A stretch of DNA of 64,000 nucleotides from Microbacteriaceae bacterium PS02068 (GTDB lineage: Bacteria > Actinomycetota > Actinomycetes > Actinomycetales > Microbacteriaceae), in NCBI GenBank assembly GCA_029959325.1, contig JASCPF010000001.1, forward strand, positions 88,923 to 152,922, read 5' to 3'. The position numbers and the translations under genes were made by a program. Shown piece after piece: positions 16,997 to 26,408 of the stretch (position 1 is its first letter; each line of letters opens with the position of its first letter). The notes under the pieces are model-generated. The model saw only the letters and a program-made list of their open reading frames with translations. It was not told the origin of the DNA and made no database searches.

Positions 16997-17370
16997 AGCC
17001 CACGGGTGAGTCGGCGGATCGAGCCTGAGATCGCGGCGGCTGGAGACACTGAACCGGACGCGTCGAAGTGCCGTCGACTCGTCAAGACCGCTGAGTCATT
17101 GATCTCCTGGCCGCGGTCGCGAACGTTGCCGTCCGAGGATCGAAGCGCCTCGATGTGCAGGGATCGCGCGAATCCCGTCCCGACCGCTGGATCCCATATG
17201 TCGACGGACTTCAAACTCAGGTCCAAGCGAGCGGGCAGGCCCAACCGATAAAGCTTGTGCAAGCGAGAGACTGGTCGTGTGTTCGAGCCTGAGCTTCCGC
17301 GCTCGTCGTCCGAGTACGCAGGTGTCCTTCGGCGCCTCCAGAACGAGGCGAAGGGCGTGGTGCGAACTCT
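16997..17370. other. Intergenic region, no gene seen
   Basis: About 370 bases lie between the convergent small hypothetical gene and hsdR. Open frames on both strands are short, start without ribosome sites and have no recognisable protein character. I see no clear terminator hairpin or RNA gene. Confidence 0.5.
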
Positions 17371-20300
17371 TCACTCGACGGTTCCGTCTGATTCGGGATC
17401 GTCAGTCATGCGCAGCCGTCGCGACTCATAGAGGTACTCGCCGATGAGGCGGATGAACTCATCCGCACGGGCGCTCTCCCCCGTGAGGGCTTCGGTGAGC
17501 TTACCGAATGCACCCTCATTGAGCACGGCGGCATCGGTGAGGGTCTCGCGCAGGTCGGGTGAGGAGAGGAATTGGTCGACTGCGTTGTGGTCGATCTGCT
17601 CGACGATCCGCGGATCCTCGCTGGCCAGTCCGGCCGCCGCGATCACGAAGCCCTCGATCTGCGGATCGGCGAACTCGGACCCAAACAGAGCATTGATCCG
17701 TGCCACGACCTGGGACAGTAGTTCCTGCTGCGGGTCCTGCCGCGAGATGCTCGACCCCATGCCAGTGATGCCCCGCAGCCCAGGGGTGTCCTGATCCCCC
17801 GTGAGGCCAATGTCTGCCTGGCCTCGATCGATCTGACGGACGTGGCGAAGCTCGAGCCCGGACACGTCTGCATCTGCGTCGTCGTCAGCACCAGGCAGTA
17901 GCAGGACCAGCTGCCGCAGGAACTCGGCGAGCTTCTCCAGATCCGACGTGCCGTAGTCGACCACCTGAGACATGAAGTCGTATAGGCGGACGTATGACCC
18001 GCAGTCTTTCCTGAAGGTGCTCAGTTCGTCGAGCGCCTGCGCATCGTGCTGCTCCTTGGCGATGTTCCGCTGTGCGATGAACTCGTCGCGGGGCGGCTTC
18101 ACGGCCGCCGACAACTCGGACCGCGGCTGGGGATCGCTCCACCACGCTGCCGCGTAGCGCTCTACGTCCGCCGGCGTGTAGATCCGGGCTTGCGCGAGCT
18201 TCGTCGCGAGGCGGTGCACCAGGTTCGGATCCGTGGCCGTCTCGACGTGCGCTTCGAGGTAATAGGTCAGGAATGCCTCGCGAATCTCAGTCGGATCGTT
18301 CACGAAGTCGAGCACGAACGTGCGGTCCTTCTTCTCCCCGGACGGTGCGCGGTAAGTGCGATTCAGCCGCGAGAGCGTCTGGACTGCGTGGACATCCGGC
18401 AGCCGTTTGTCCACGTACATCGCGCACAGCAGCGGCTGATCGAAGCCGGTCTGGAACTTGTCGGCCACCAGCATCAACCGATACTCGGGCCGGCGGAACT
18501 CCTTCGCAAGGTCGGAACCGAGACCGGGGTTAAGGGACGCCTCCGTGACGTCCTGCAGCCCGTACTCGTCATCGCTGATCGTCCCGGAGAACGCGACGAT
18601 CGTCCGGTAGCCGTAGCCGTTCGCAGCCAGGTACTTGTCGGTCTCGACCTTGTAGCGCACCGCAGCCTGGCGGGAGTCGGTCACGACCATCGCCTTGGCG
18701 TGCCCGTCGAGCAGATGCGCAACGTTGGCGCGGAAGTGCTCGACGATGATCTCGACTTTCTGCCCGACGTTGCTTGGGTGCAGTTTCGCGAATCGCATGA
18801 TCTTCCGGCTCGCGACCTTCGGATCGACCAGATGATCATCGGCCTCGTCGACGGAGATTCCAGTGACAAGGCCGTTCTCGCCCCGCTGTTCGATCTCAAA
18901 CGCAGTCCGGTACGTCTGGTAGCCGCGCAGCACGTCGAGGATGAAGCCTTCTTCGATGGCCTGCCGCATTGGGTAGACATCGAACGAGACCGGCTTGCCG
19001 TCGCGGTTGACCCGGCCGAAGAGCTCTTTGGTCTTGGCCTTGGGGGTCGCCGTGAAGGCCAGCAGCGACACGTTCCGGGCTCCAGCGCGCGCGGCGGTCT
19101 CAGCAGCGATCTTCTTCTCGCGGGCGACGTCGGTTTCGACGATCTCGTTGATGAGGTCCTGGCTGTCCAGATCGTCGTCGTCTGCGAGCTCGCCGCCGTC
19201 GGTCAGGACCTTCTTCAGCTCCGATGCGGTCGTGCCGGACTGCGACGTGTGAGCCTCGTCGACAATCACCGCGAAGTTGCGGTCACCGAGCTTCTCCTCC
19301 AAGAGGTTCTTCACGTATGGGAACGTCTGGATAGTGACGACGATGACGAGCGCCGAGCCCGTCAACGCATCAAGCAGAGCGCGCGACTTCGATCCGCCGC
19401 TGCGGCGGATCGCGGCCGAATCGATTACGGCGACGGTGCCGGACGTGTCATCGACCTGGTTGATCGCCTGCTGCAGCTGGGCATCGAGCACCCGTCGGTC
19501 AGAGACGATGATGACCTTGTCGAAGACCTTCTCGTTCGAGAGGTCGTGCAGCCGAGCGAGACGGTGTGCCGTCCACGCGATCGTGTTGGTCTTCCCAGAG
19601 CCGGCCGAGTGCTCGATCAGGTAGCGCTGGCCCGGGCCCTCATCGGTGACCGCGTCGACGAGCTTCGTCACCGCGCGCCACTGGTGGTAGCGCGGGAACA
19701 TGAGCGTCGTCGACCGCTTGATCTTGCCCGTCGCGGGATCCTCGTCGTTCTCCGTCTTCAGGAACATCTGCGAATCGAGAATCGACAGCCAGTTGTCGCG
19801 CTGCAGTACCTGCTCCCACAGATACGAGGTCGCGGTGCCGTCCGGGTTCGGCGGGTTCCCGGCTGCGCCGGTGTCCGCATGCCCCTGGTTGAACGGCAGG
19901 AAGTAGGTCTTCTCGCCAGCGAGCCGCGTGGTCATGTGGACCTGGTCATCGTCCACGGCGAAGTGCACCAGCGCGCGCGAGCCGAAACCGAGCAGCGGCT
20001 GACCCGCCGGGTTACGGTCCTCCCGGTACTGGCGCATCGCCGAACGCCATTCCTGCTTGAAGAACGACTTCAGCTCGGACGTCGCGACCGGGATGCCGTT
20101 GACGAAGAGCACCAGGTCGATCGAGCGCGAGTCGCCGCGCTTCGGCGAGAAGAAGACCTGCCGGGCGACCCGAAGCCGCACCTTCCGATAGTTGGCAGTG
20201 ACTTCCGAGTTGAGGCTGGTCGCCGGTCGGAACTGGCACATCTTCAGATGCGCGGTCGCGCCGCGGGTGTGCGAGAACTTCCGGCGCAACACGTTCAGAG

Positions 20301-20577
20301 TGCCACCACCCGAGCTCATCGGCGTGTCCAGGCGCGACACCAGCGACGAGATCAGAGCCTCCTTGTCGGCGCTCTCTGCGCCGGTGCCGACGCGCACGAC
20401 CTTCGCGTATTCGGCGGGTTGAGTCTCCCGCAGCCACCAGTGCACGTCCTCGGGCCAGAGCGCACGTGCGGCATCGTAGCCTTCGTTCGCCTTCTCGTGC
20501 ACCCATCCATGGGTGGCGAGGTGCTCAACGATCTCGGATTCGAATGCTTCCTCGTGGGTGCCGTCTGCTGCCGCCAT
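17371..20577 (-). CDS. hsdR: Type I restriction enzyme, R subunit
   Basis: A 1068-residue motor and nuclease subunit. The N-terminal PD-(D/E)xK nuclease shows Asp154 and Glu168-x-Lys170 in RSIDLVLFVNGIPVATSELK. The SF2 translocase has Walker A SAGSGKT near 324-330, DEAH at 440-443, LLAFTATPKAKT, and a late helicase motif in LMLVADKFQTGFDQPLLC and QTLSRLNRTY. The C-terminus (about 850-1068) is the helical region that binds the methylase. It starts two bases after hsdS ends, the last gene of an hsdM-S-R operon. All catalytic motifs are intact, so active restriction is expected. Confidence 0.96.
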   Translation of the reverse strand: MAAADGTHEEAFESEIVEHLATHGWVHEKANEGYDAARALWPEDVHWWLRETQPAEYAKVVRVGTGAESADKEALISSLVSRLDTPMSSGGGTLNVLRRKFSHTRGATAHLKMCQFRPATSLNSEVTANYRKVRLRVARQVFFSPKRGDSRSIDLVLFVNGIPVATSELKSFFKQEWRSAMRQYREDRNPAGQPLLGFGSRALVHFAVDDDQVHMTTRLAGEKTYFLPFNQGHADTGAAGNPPNPDGTATSYLWEQVLQRDNWLSILDSQMFLKTENDEDPATGKIKRSTTLMFPRYHQWRAVTKLVDAVTDEGPGQRYLIEHSAGSGKTNTIAWTAHRLARLHDLSNEKVFDKVIIVSDRRVLDAQLQQAINQVDDTSGTVAVIDSAAIRRSGGSKSRALLDALTGSALVIVVTIQTFPYVKNLLEEKLGDRNFAVIVDEAHTSQSGTTASELKKVLTDGGELADDDDLDSQDLINEIVETDVAREKKIAAETAARAGARNVSLLAFTATPKAKTKELFGRVNRDGKPVSFDVYPMRQAIEEGFILDVLRGYQTYRTAFEIEQRGENGLVTGISVDEADDHLVDPKVASRKIMRFAKLHPSNVGQKVEIIVEHFRANVAHLLDGHAKAMVVTDSRQAAVRYKVETDKYLAANGYGYRTIVAFSGTISDDEYGLQDVTEASLNPGLGSDLAKEFRRPEYRLMLVADKFQTGFDQPLLCAMYVDKRLPDVHAVQTLSRLNRTYRAPSGEKKDRTFVLDFVNDPTEIREAFLTYYLEAHVETATDPNLVHRLATKLAQARIYTPADVERYAAAWWSDPQPRSELSAAVKPPRDEFIAQRNIAKEQHDAQALDELSTFRKDCGSYVRLYDFMSQVVDYGTSDLEKLAEFLRQLVLLLPGADDDADADVSGLELRHVRQIDRGQADIGLTGDQDTPGLRGITGMGSSISRQDPQQELLSQVVARINALFGSEFADPQIEGFVIAAAGLASEDPRIVEQIDHNAVDQFLSSPDLRETLTDAAVLNEGAFGKLTEALTGESARADEFIRLIGEYLYESRRLRMTDDPESDGTVE

Positions 20578-20579
20578 CG

Positions 20580-21878
20580 CTAACTCGCTCTCCGTGCCGT
20601 GCGAACGTTGATCTGTCCCGTCACCGCTGCTGTGATCAGCGCCGAGCGGCGTTCCTTGGCAAGAGCGATGTGCTCCTCAGCCTTTGCGATCAGAGCATCG
20701 ATCTGGGCGGTCTGCTGCTGGATGTGCTCGACAATGGCGCGCTGCTCGTCGACCGGCGGAATCGGGAGCGGGAGATTGTCGAGGTCGTTTTGCTTAATCC
20801 GGCGGTCGAACGTCGTGTTCGACCGTGTATAGAGCTTGTACTGCTCGAAGTACGGCGCAGATCGAAGGATGGCATGAAGGTACCAGGGATCGAGACGGTC
20901 AGAGATCTCAAAGACCCGGTAGTCGGGGCTCACCGCACCGCGCTTATCGGACACGCCGATCGCACCGCCGATCAGCCACATGGGGTTCACAACGAGATCT
21001 CCCGGCCTCGCCACGAGGTACCGCGGGATCGAAGTCTCCGCGGCGTTCTGCTGGGCACTCATGGTCGATCGATCAGTCAGGTAACCCTTGACAGTCAGCG
21101 ACAGCATCAATTCTGAACTGGCGCGGTTGCGCTCTTCTCGCGGGAAGCAGACGGTCTTGAACCGCTCCGTACCCCATGACACCGGAGCTGCAGCGAGCCA
21201 GGGTTCGACAGCCAGAGAGCTTCCCCAGCGAGTCACTGCATGATCGCCCCGCGCTTCGCCTTGGAGGCCACCAAGAGCTGTCGTCGTAGCGACGGCGAGC
21301 CGCCTCTCTTCGAGACGAGCGATCAGCTCCTCCTGCTTGGCCACGAGCGCGTCGATCTGGGCCGTCTCACGGGCCAGGTAGTCGGCGATCGCGTGCTGAT
21401 CGTCCAGGGACGGGAATGGAACATGAACTCCAGCGAGGTTCTTCCGAGACACACGCTGCCGTGTTGCCCCGGCTTGGAGGAGTTCGATTTGGTCACGCAC
21501 GAAACGTGAATTGATCGCATACATAAGGTATGCGCTAAAGGTCGTTTTAGGATTTGGCCGGAGAATTGCGACATCGACGACGGTCGCAGCCCGCCCGATC
21601 GCCTCAGGGACTAGACATGCGCGACCGAGTGGGTCAGGCATTCGGGCAACCAAAACGTCACCCGGCTGAAGGTACGTGACCTGCAGACGACGTGCCTGCT
21701 CATCGTTCATCCAACGATCACTACGATCGCGCCAATGGGTCTCGCCGATATCGGCGAGCTGTGTGAGGCGCACAGCTCCATTTGGGTCCTGGTCCTTCGA
21801 CTCGACCCAGTCGCCATCGACAATAGACCCGCCTTGAAGGATCTGCCGAAGGGGCAAGACACGAGACCCAGTCGTCAC
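20580..21878 (-). CDS. hsdS: Type I restriction enzyme, specificity subunit
   Basis: A 432-residue DNA-recognition subunit with two target-recognition domains, each followed by a conserved helical spacer. The first spacer contains DQHAIADYLARETAQIDALV near residue 160 and the second EQRAIVEHIQQQTAQIDALI near residue 385. The two repeats are clearly related, the usual circular symmetry of HsdS. The recognition domains (about 1-155 and 220-375) differ from each other and would define a bipartite target. It overlaps hsdM by four bases (ATGA). Confidence 0.95.
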   Translation of the reverse strand: MTTGSRVLPLRQILQGGSIVDGDWVESKDQDPNGAVRLTQLADIGETHWRDRSDRWMNDEQARRLQVTYLQPGDVLVARMPDPLGRACLVPEAIGRAATVVDVAILRPNPKTTFSAYLMYAINSRFVRDQIELLQAGATRQRVSRKNLAGVHVPFPSLDDQHAIADYLARETAQIDALVAKQEELIARLEERRLAVATTTALGGLQGEARGDHAVTRWGSSLAVEPWLAAAPVSWGTERFKTVCFPREERNRASSELMLSLTVKGYLTDRSTMSAQQNAAETSIPRYLVARPGDLVVNPMWLIGGAIGVSDKRGAVSPDYRVFEISDRLDPWYLHAILRSAPYFEQYKLYTRSNTTFDRRIKQNDLDNLPLPIPPVDEQRAIVEHIQQQTAQIDALIAKAEEHIALAKERRSALITAAVTGQINVRTARRAS

Positions 21879-23881
21879 GCTTCCACCTCACGGAGCATGA
21901 TCATGATCTCGCCGACCACTCTCTCGAGGTCGGCGTCGATCTCGCTGAGCGCCCGGGGCGGCTCGTACATGTAGAAGTGCCGGGTGAACGGGATCTCGTA
22001 GCCGGTCTTGGTCTTGGCCCAGTCGATCCATGCATCGTCGACGTGCGGCTTCACTTCGGCGTCGAAGTACGCCTGGACGGTCTCTTCGAGCGCTTCATGG
22101 GTCTTCGGGTGCCCGCCCCAGCCGAACGGGACGTTCTCGGTGTCGCGCAGGGCAGGGTCAGGCTCGATTTCGCCCTTCTGGGGACCGGTCGTGTACCGGC
22201 AGAAATCAGCCGAATCATCGTGGACGCCGATGACCTGCCAGAGCGTTTTGCGCTGCGCCATGGTCAGCGTGACTCCGCTGTTGCCGAGGTGCTTCCCGAG
22301 CGCCTGCAGGAACGTCTCACGGTTCAGGTACGGCTCCGTGCCGAACGATGTGAGCGCATCTGCAAGTCCCGCGATCTTGCCGAGTGTCTTGTGCTCAGTG
22401 ACTACACTGATGGTCTCTGGGGTGCACTCGAACCGGAGCTGCAGGGGCCGCTCGACGGTCGCGGTCCAGTAGGCGAAGTCGCGGTTCGCGAACTCTTTCA
22501 TCGGCACGGTGATCTCGTCAGTATCGCTCGCAGTGCCATCGAATGTGCGAACGATGGCGTCCCGATGCTTCTCGACGATCTCGACTCGCTTGGATCCGAT
22601 CGCCTTGCGGAGCTTCGAGCCCAGTCCGGTCGCATCGATGAGCTGGACCTTGCCCCTACGTGCAGCCGGCTTCGCGTTCGACAGGATCCACAGGTACGTG
22701 GCGATGCCGGTGTTGTAGAACATATCGTTCGGCAGCGCGACGATGGCCTCCACGAGATCCCGCTCGAGCATATGTCCGCGGATGTCGGACGGTCCCGATC
22801 CTGCGCCTCCGTTGAACAACGGGGAGCCGTTCAGCACGATGCCGGCCTTGCCGCCGCGGCCGGTCTCGTCGACGTCGCGCATCTTCGAGGCGACGTGGAG
22901 CAGGAAAAGCATTGCAGCATCGCCCACGGCCGGAAGCCCCGGCGCGAACCGGCCCTGGCCGCCGAGGGCGTGCTCGGCCTTGACGTCGGACTCGACCGCC
23001 TTCCAGTCTGTGCCGAACGGCGGGTTCGAGAGCACGTAGTCGAACCGGCGGTTCTCGAACAGGTCGGTGACCAGTGTGTCGCCCCGGCGTACGTTCGACG
23101 GATCCTGCCCCTTGATCAACAAGTCCGCTTTGCAGATCGCGTAGGTGCGCGGGTTGATCTCCTGCCCGAACAGCGCAGTCGAAGCACCCGGGTTGACCTC
23201 GCGGAGGTGCTCGTCGGCGACGGTGAGCATGCCGCCGGTACCAACGGTGGGGTCGTAGATCGAGCGCACGGTGCCACGATCACGCAGCGCCTCTGTGTCT
23301 TCGGCGTACAGAAGATCGACCAGCAGGCGAACCACGTCACGCGGCGTGTAGAACTGGCCGGCACCGTCATTGGCCGACTCGGCGAAGCGGTAGATGAGGT
23401 TCTCGAAGAGGTCACCCATGTCGGCATTGGACACTGCATCCGGGGACAGGTCGATGCCCGCGAAGTGCCGGACAACCTGTGCCAGACGATCGCGCGCGTC
23501 GAGCGTCCGGATAACGTTCTCAAAGTCGAAGGACTTGAACACGTCCAGATTCGCCGAGAAGCCGCCGATGTAGTCGAGGAGGTTCGCCGCGAGGTTGTTC
23601 GGATCCTGCAGCGCCTTCTTCAGCGTGTACGCGCTGGTCGTCCAGAATGACAGGCCCGCGCTGTCCACGGTGCGTGTCTTGATCTTCAGATGGGTACGGC
23701 GCTGCTGCTCGCCGTTGTGCTTCTTGACGATCTCAGCCATCACCTCACGGTGCGGGTCCATCACACACTCCAGACGGCGCAGGACGGTGAACGGCAAGAT
23801 CACTGAGCCATATTCGGCTTCGGCGTATGGACCCCGCAGAGTGTCGGCGACGCTCCACACAAAGTTCGAAAGAACTGACAC
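21875..23881 (-). CDS. hsdM: Type I restriction enzyme, M subunit
   Basis: A 668-residue N6-adenine methyltransferase subunit. The N-terminal helical domain spans about residues 5-130. Then come AGQFYTPRDVVRLLVDLL, the SAM motif DPTVGTGGM near residues 210-218, and the catalytic NPPF near 286-289 (YVLSNPPFGTDWK). The GTG at 23881, with CGGAG ten bases upstream, is preferred. An ATG 42 bases earlier is possible. First gene of the operon, so its promoter should lie in the 170-base gap to the right. Modification and restriction genes travel together, as a stable defence cassette needs. Confidence 0.95.
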   Translation of the reverse strand: MSVLSNFVWSVADTLRGPYAEAEYGSVILPFTVLRRLECVMDPHREVMAEIVKKHNGEQQRRTHLKIKTRTVDSAGLSFWTTSAYTLKKALQDPNNLAANLLDYIGGFSANLDVFKSFDFENVIRTLDARDRLAQVVRHFAGIDLSPDAVSNADMGDLFENLIYRFAESANDGAGQFYTPRDVVRLLVDLLYAEDTEALRDRGTVRSIYDPTVGTGGMLTVADEHLREVNPGASTALFGQEINPRTYAICKADLLIKGQDPSNVRRGDTLVTDLFENRRFDYVLSNPPFGTDWKAVESDVKAEHALGGQGRFAPGLPAVGDAAMLFLLHVASKMRDVDETGRGGKAGIVLNGSPLFNGGAGSGPSDIRGHMLERDLVEAIVALPNDMFYNTGIATYLWILSNAKPAARRGKVQLIDATGLGSKLRKAIGSKRVEIVEKHRDAIVRTFDGTASDTDEITVPMKEFANRDFAYWTATVERPLQLRFECTPETISVVTEHKTLGKIAGLADALTSFGTEPYLNRETFLQALGKHLGNSGVTLTMAQRKTLWQVIGVHDDSADFCRYTTGPQKGEIEPDPALRDTENVPFGWGGHPKTHEALEETVQAYFDAEVKPHVDDAWIDWAKTKTGYEIPFTRHFYMYEPPRALSEIDADLERVVGEIMIMLREVEA

Positions 23882-24051
23882 GACTTGAACTACTCCGGTT
23901 CTGCTGCACTCAATATGGGCCAAGAAGGAACATCCGCTGATCCTTGGGCGGACTCTCGAAGCACACTATCGCGGAGGCAGGACATGGCTGATGCGATGCC
24001 ACCGCAGTGACTGCAGCGCCTAAGACGCGTCCGAGTCCCTACCCTTATCTC

Positions 24052-24252
24052 ATGACGTTCGACAACCTGGCCGCTGCGGCGCAGCCGATCTGCCCGTCGT
24101 GCGGTGTGACGATGCATCCAGTCATCGAGGAAGGCATCGGAGCCGATGAGTGCCGTGAGTGCGCGCATCGAATCGAGTGGCCGATAACGGACGTCCAGTA
24201 CCCGGGCGAGGGCGAGGGGGTCATCGACTTCTGGCTGGACCGGCCGAACTGA
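24052..24252 (+). CDS. Small zinc-ribbon-like hypothetical
   Basis: About 66 residues (MTFDNLAAAAQPICPSCGVT, then DECRECAHRIEWP). Two CxxC pairs 27 residues apart make a classic small zinc ribbon. The C-terminus is acidic (YPGEGEGVIDFWLD). It is divergent from hsdM, and no strong ribosome site is visible (an alternative ATG lies at 24007). No family recognised. It could be a small regulator or a leftover element gene. Confidence 0.5.
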   Translation: MTFDNLAAAAQPICPSCGVTMHPVIEEGIGADECRECAHRIEWPITDVQYPGEGEGVIDFWLDRPN

Positions 24253-24297
24253 CCAGCGATGTCCTCTGCGCTGAGGAGCACATCTCGTTCGCCGGTG

Positions 24298-24846
24298 CTA
24301 CCACCGGCGCGACCCGTCGAGGTCAGGATCGACGCGGTTCATCTGTACGTAAGCGCTATAGAGGACCCCGACCGCCGCGATGAAGAGCACCATCGAAAGC
24401 GCCGAGCCCGTCCATGTGGCCGCGGCCCACAGTCCAGTGACGTGCCCGTGCTTGTCCGTGGAGACGCTCGCACCGATGACCAGCACGGCCGACGTGACGA
24501 CGCTGACGAGCGTCGCCCCGAGCAGACGGGTGACCGCCACGTCGACGAGGTCGCGCTCGGGGGCCTCTGCGGCCCCGCTCTGCTTCTGGCGCGCATCCAG
24601 TGTCTGCCGCACTCCAGACAGGTGGGTGAACGCCGCGAGGAAGCCGCCAGCCAAGATCGCGATTCCAGCCAGCAGACCGTCCGCGGAGACGATCTTCCAG
24701 TCCCAGGCGATGCTAGCGGCGAACAGTCCGACGAGTCCCAGTGCGAGGACGACGAGCTTCGCCCAGTAGGCCAGGCGAGACTGGGAGCGGAACCGAGTCA
24801 CTTTGAACTGGCCCCAGATCAGAGCTCCGAGACTCGTAAAGGCCAT
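24298..24846 (-). CDS. Four-helix membrane protein of two-gene module
   Basis: A 182-residue protein with four predicted membrane helices at about 27-48, 55-74, 107-128 and 142-165. A charged loop lies between helices two and three (GVRQTLDARQKQSG to AEAPERDLVDV), and the tail is charged. No enzymatic motif. It follows the 342-residue gene by ten bases and is surely its operon partner. Small multi-helix proteins next to a soluble partner in defence islands often act as membrane effectors, so the setting beside a type I RM system suggests, but does not show, a defence role. Size and topology recall KwaA of Kiwa, but I see no sequence match. Confidence 0.7.
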   Translation of the reverse strand: MAFTSLGALIWGQFKVTRFRSQSRLAYWAKLVVLALGLVGLFAASIAWDWKIVSADGLLAGIAILAGGFLAAFTHLSGVRQTLDARQKQSGAAEAPERDLVDVAVTRLLGATLVSVVTSAVLVIGASVSTDKHGHVTGLWAAATWTGSALSMVLFIAAVGVLYSAYVQMNRVDPDLDGSRRW

Positions 24847-24856
24847 GTCGAGCTCC

Positions 24857-25885
24857 TTACATGTCGATGGGGATCTTCAAACTGGGCAGCAGGCGCATGA
24901 TGCGGTCGCGCGCCTTGCCTCGAAACTCCGCAGCCGTGGGACGCTGCCCGACGGAGACCGGGTAGATGAACACGTCGCCCACGTTGCTCGGCCTGATCGT
25001 CTGGGTGCGTCCCTGAGAGTCGTCGTACGAGAGACTCCCGTCGTCGAAGTCATTGGCGTCGATGTGGATGCCGACGAGGCTCGCGAGCTGCTCGACCGGA
25101 GTGCCGCTCGGCGCAGGATCGTAGCCCTCGGGCTTGGGCAGGTGGGCCCACCCGAACACCATCGACTTGACTGCCTGGATCTTGTCGCCGGGGAGCCCGT
25201 TCCGCCTAAGGATTACCTTGTCGGTGCTACGCGCGCCGCCCTTCGGCGCGTTGTTCCGCTCGAGCTGGAAGGCGAGGCCCTGGCCCTGGGTGAGAACCTC
25301 CTCGAGGCGCTCGGCGTCCCCGATGGGATTGATCCCGAAGCGCCACCACTGGTTGTCATCGGCCTTCCCCATCTCGAAGGCCCTCTCGAATGAGGCGACG
25401 CTGATCCACTTGAGCAGCTGGTACCCGGCCGAGGATCGCGACCGCACCTCCGAGGCCAGGATCGCCTGGGTCCCAGTGTTCGGGAGGTAGAGCGAAACAT
25501 GGAACGGATTCGTGGAGGCCTTGTCCTCCAGGGTCACATCGGCCCCCGGCTCGACGGCCATCGCGAGGTCATGGCTACCCTGCTTGCCCGATCGGACCAC
25601 GAAGTCCACGCGCGAGCTCCCGATGCTCATCTCCTCGAGCCGCAGGAACGGCTTGGTCTCGGAAGAGCCGCTGTTTCCGAGGTCGTCGTCCACGGGTGCG
25701 TACTTCAGCTGTCCGACGCGAGTGACGCCGACGAGGCGATCACGTAGGGACTCGACGGACGCGAGCAGATTCGAACTCTCTTCGGGCCACAACACCGCTT
25801 CGGCGAAGTCCTGCTCGGTGCGAGTGTGACCCCGAAAGAGGCTCACGCGGTCCAGCCTGAATCCGAACATCGTCTTGTTCGTCAT
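24857..25885 (-). CDS. Unrecognised soluble protein of two-gene module
   Basis: A 342-residue protein from an ATG at 25885 with GGGGA just upstream. No signal peptide or membrane helix. The order of visible features is MTNKTMFGFRLDRVSLFRGH, an acidic stretch at 60-80, FLRLEEMSIGSSRVDFVVRS near 80-100, a beta-rich middle (NPFHVSLYLPNTGTQAILAS), WWRFGINP near 180 and a C-terminal VFIYPVSVGQRPTAAEFRGK. I recognise no family or catalytic motif. Overall it looks like a mixed beta/alpha sensor-type protein. It is the first gene of the operon with the four-helix membrane protein. Confidence 0.68.
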   Translation of the reverse strand: MTNKTMFGFRLDRVSLFRGHTRTEQDFAEAVLWPEESSNLLASVESLRDRLVGVTRVGQLKYAPVDDDLGNSGSSETKPFLRLEEMSIGSSRVDFVVRSGKQGSHDLAMAVEPGADVTLEDKASTNPFHVSLYLPNTGTQAILASEVRSRSSAGYQLLKWISVASFERAFEMGKADDNQWWRFGINPIGDAERLEEVLTQGQGLAFQLERNNAPKGGARSTDKVILRRNGLPGDKIQAVKSMVFGWAHLPKPEGYDPAPSGTPVEQLASLVGIHIDANDFDDGSLSYDDSQGRTQTIRPSNVGDVFIYPVSVGQRPTAAEFRGKARDRIMRLLPSLKIPIDM

Positions 25886-26034
25886 ACGTCCCCAATGAAA
25901 GGCGCCCAATTCCAGTGACTCCGAGGTTATCGGGAGCCAGTGACATTCTTCACGAGTCGTGAGTACTTGTAATTCCAAGGCGACAACGATGCCAGTCACG
26001 CGAGTTCTGACGGGATCATCGAGCACGCTCCGCG

Positions 26035-26397
26035 TCAGACCCAGTACCGCATTGGCTGCTCGTCGACGATGACCTCGAGCCGAGGGCGTCGGTGGCCCAG
26101 CGCAGGATGCCGGCCAGTCGCCTGCACATCCGCATCGCCGGGCCGGCCGCCAAGCTCGCGCGCAGGATCAGTGCGATCGGGGAACTGGCGTGACTGGAAC
26201 ATGACTCGGCCCGAGCGGTCAGCGATCAACGACGTCAACGGCCCGAGGTTGGCAGCCTCACGGAGTTCACGCTGCTCAGCGAAGCGCTCCCTGCGATCGG
26301 GTAGCGGCGGTGGATTCCCTCGCTCGCTCGCCTCATTGCGTCGATCGCCCTTATGACGAACCCCGCCTCCTCGCGGCAATGAGGGGTGACTGATCAC
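26035..26397 (-). CDS. Doubtful hypothetical at right end
   Basis: An open frame of about 120 residues from a GTG at 26397. The same frame continues across the junction into yifB, so its only ATG is in host DNA. The C-terminal half (GPLTSLIADRSGRVMFQSRQ, then RPRLEVIVDEQPMRYWV) looks protein-like, while the N-terminal part is Arg/Glu-rich. There is no good ribosome site. It may be a gene that lost its start at the element end, or chance. The stretch 25886-26034 between it and the module gene presumably holds the module promoter. I see no clear boxes. Confidence 0.35.
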   Translation of the reverse strand: MISHPSLPRGGGVRHKGDRRNEASERGNPPPLPDRRERFAEQRELREAANLGPLTSLIADRSGRVMFQSRQFPDRTDPARELGGRPGDADVQATGRHPALGHRRPRLEVIVDEQPMRYWV

Positions 26398-26408
26398 TGT
26401 CCAGTCGC

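Noticed and set aside
16960..17262. A gene antisense to the end of the KFG-CxxC gene and the gap
   Set aside because: The frame overlaps a real gene on the other strand, has no ribosome site and no protein character.
18046..20583. An 845-codon frame antisense to hsdR
   Set aside because: It mirrors hsdR codon bias, and no known protein pattern is visible.
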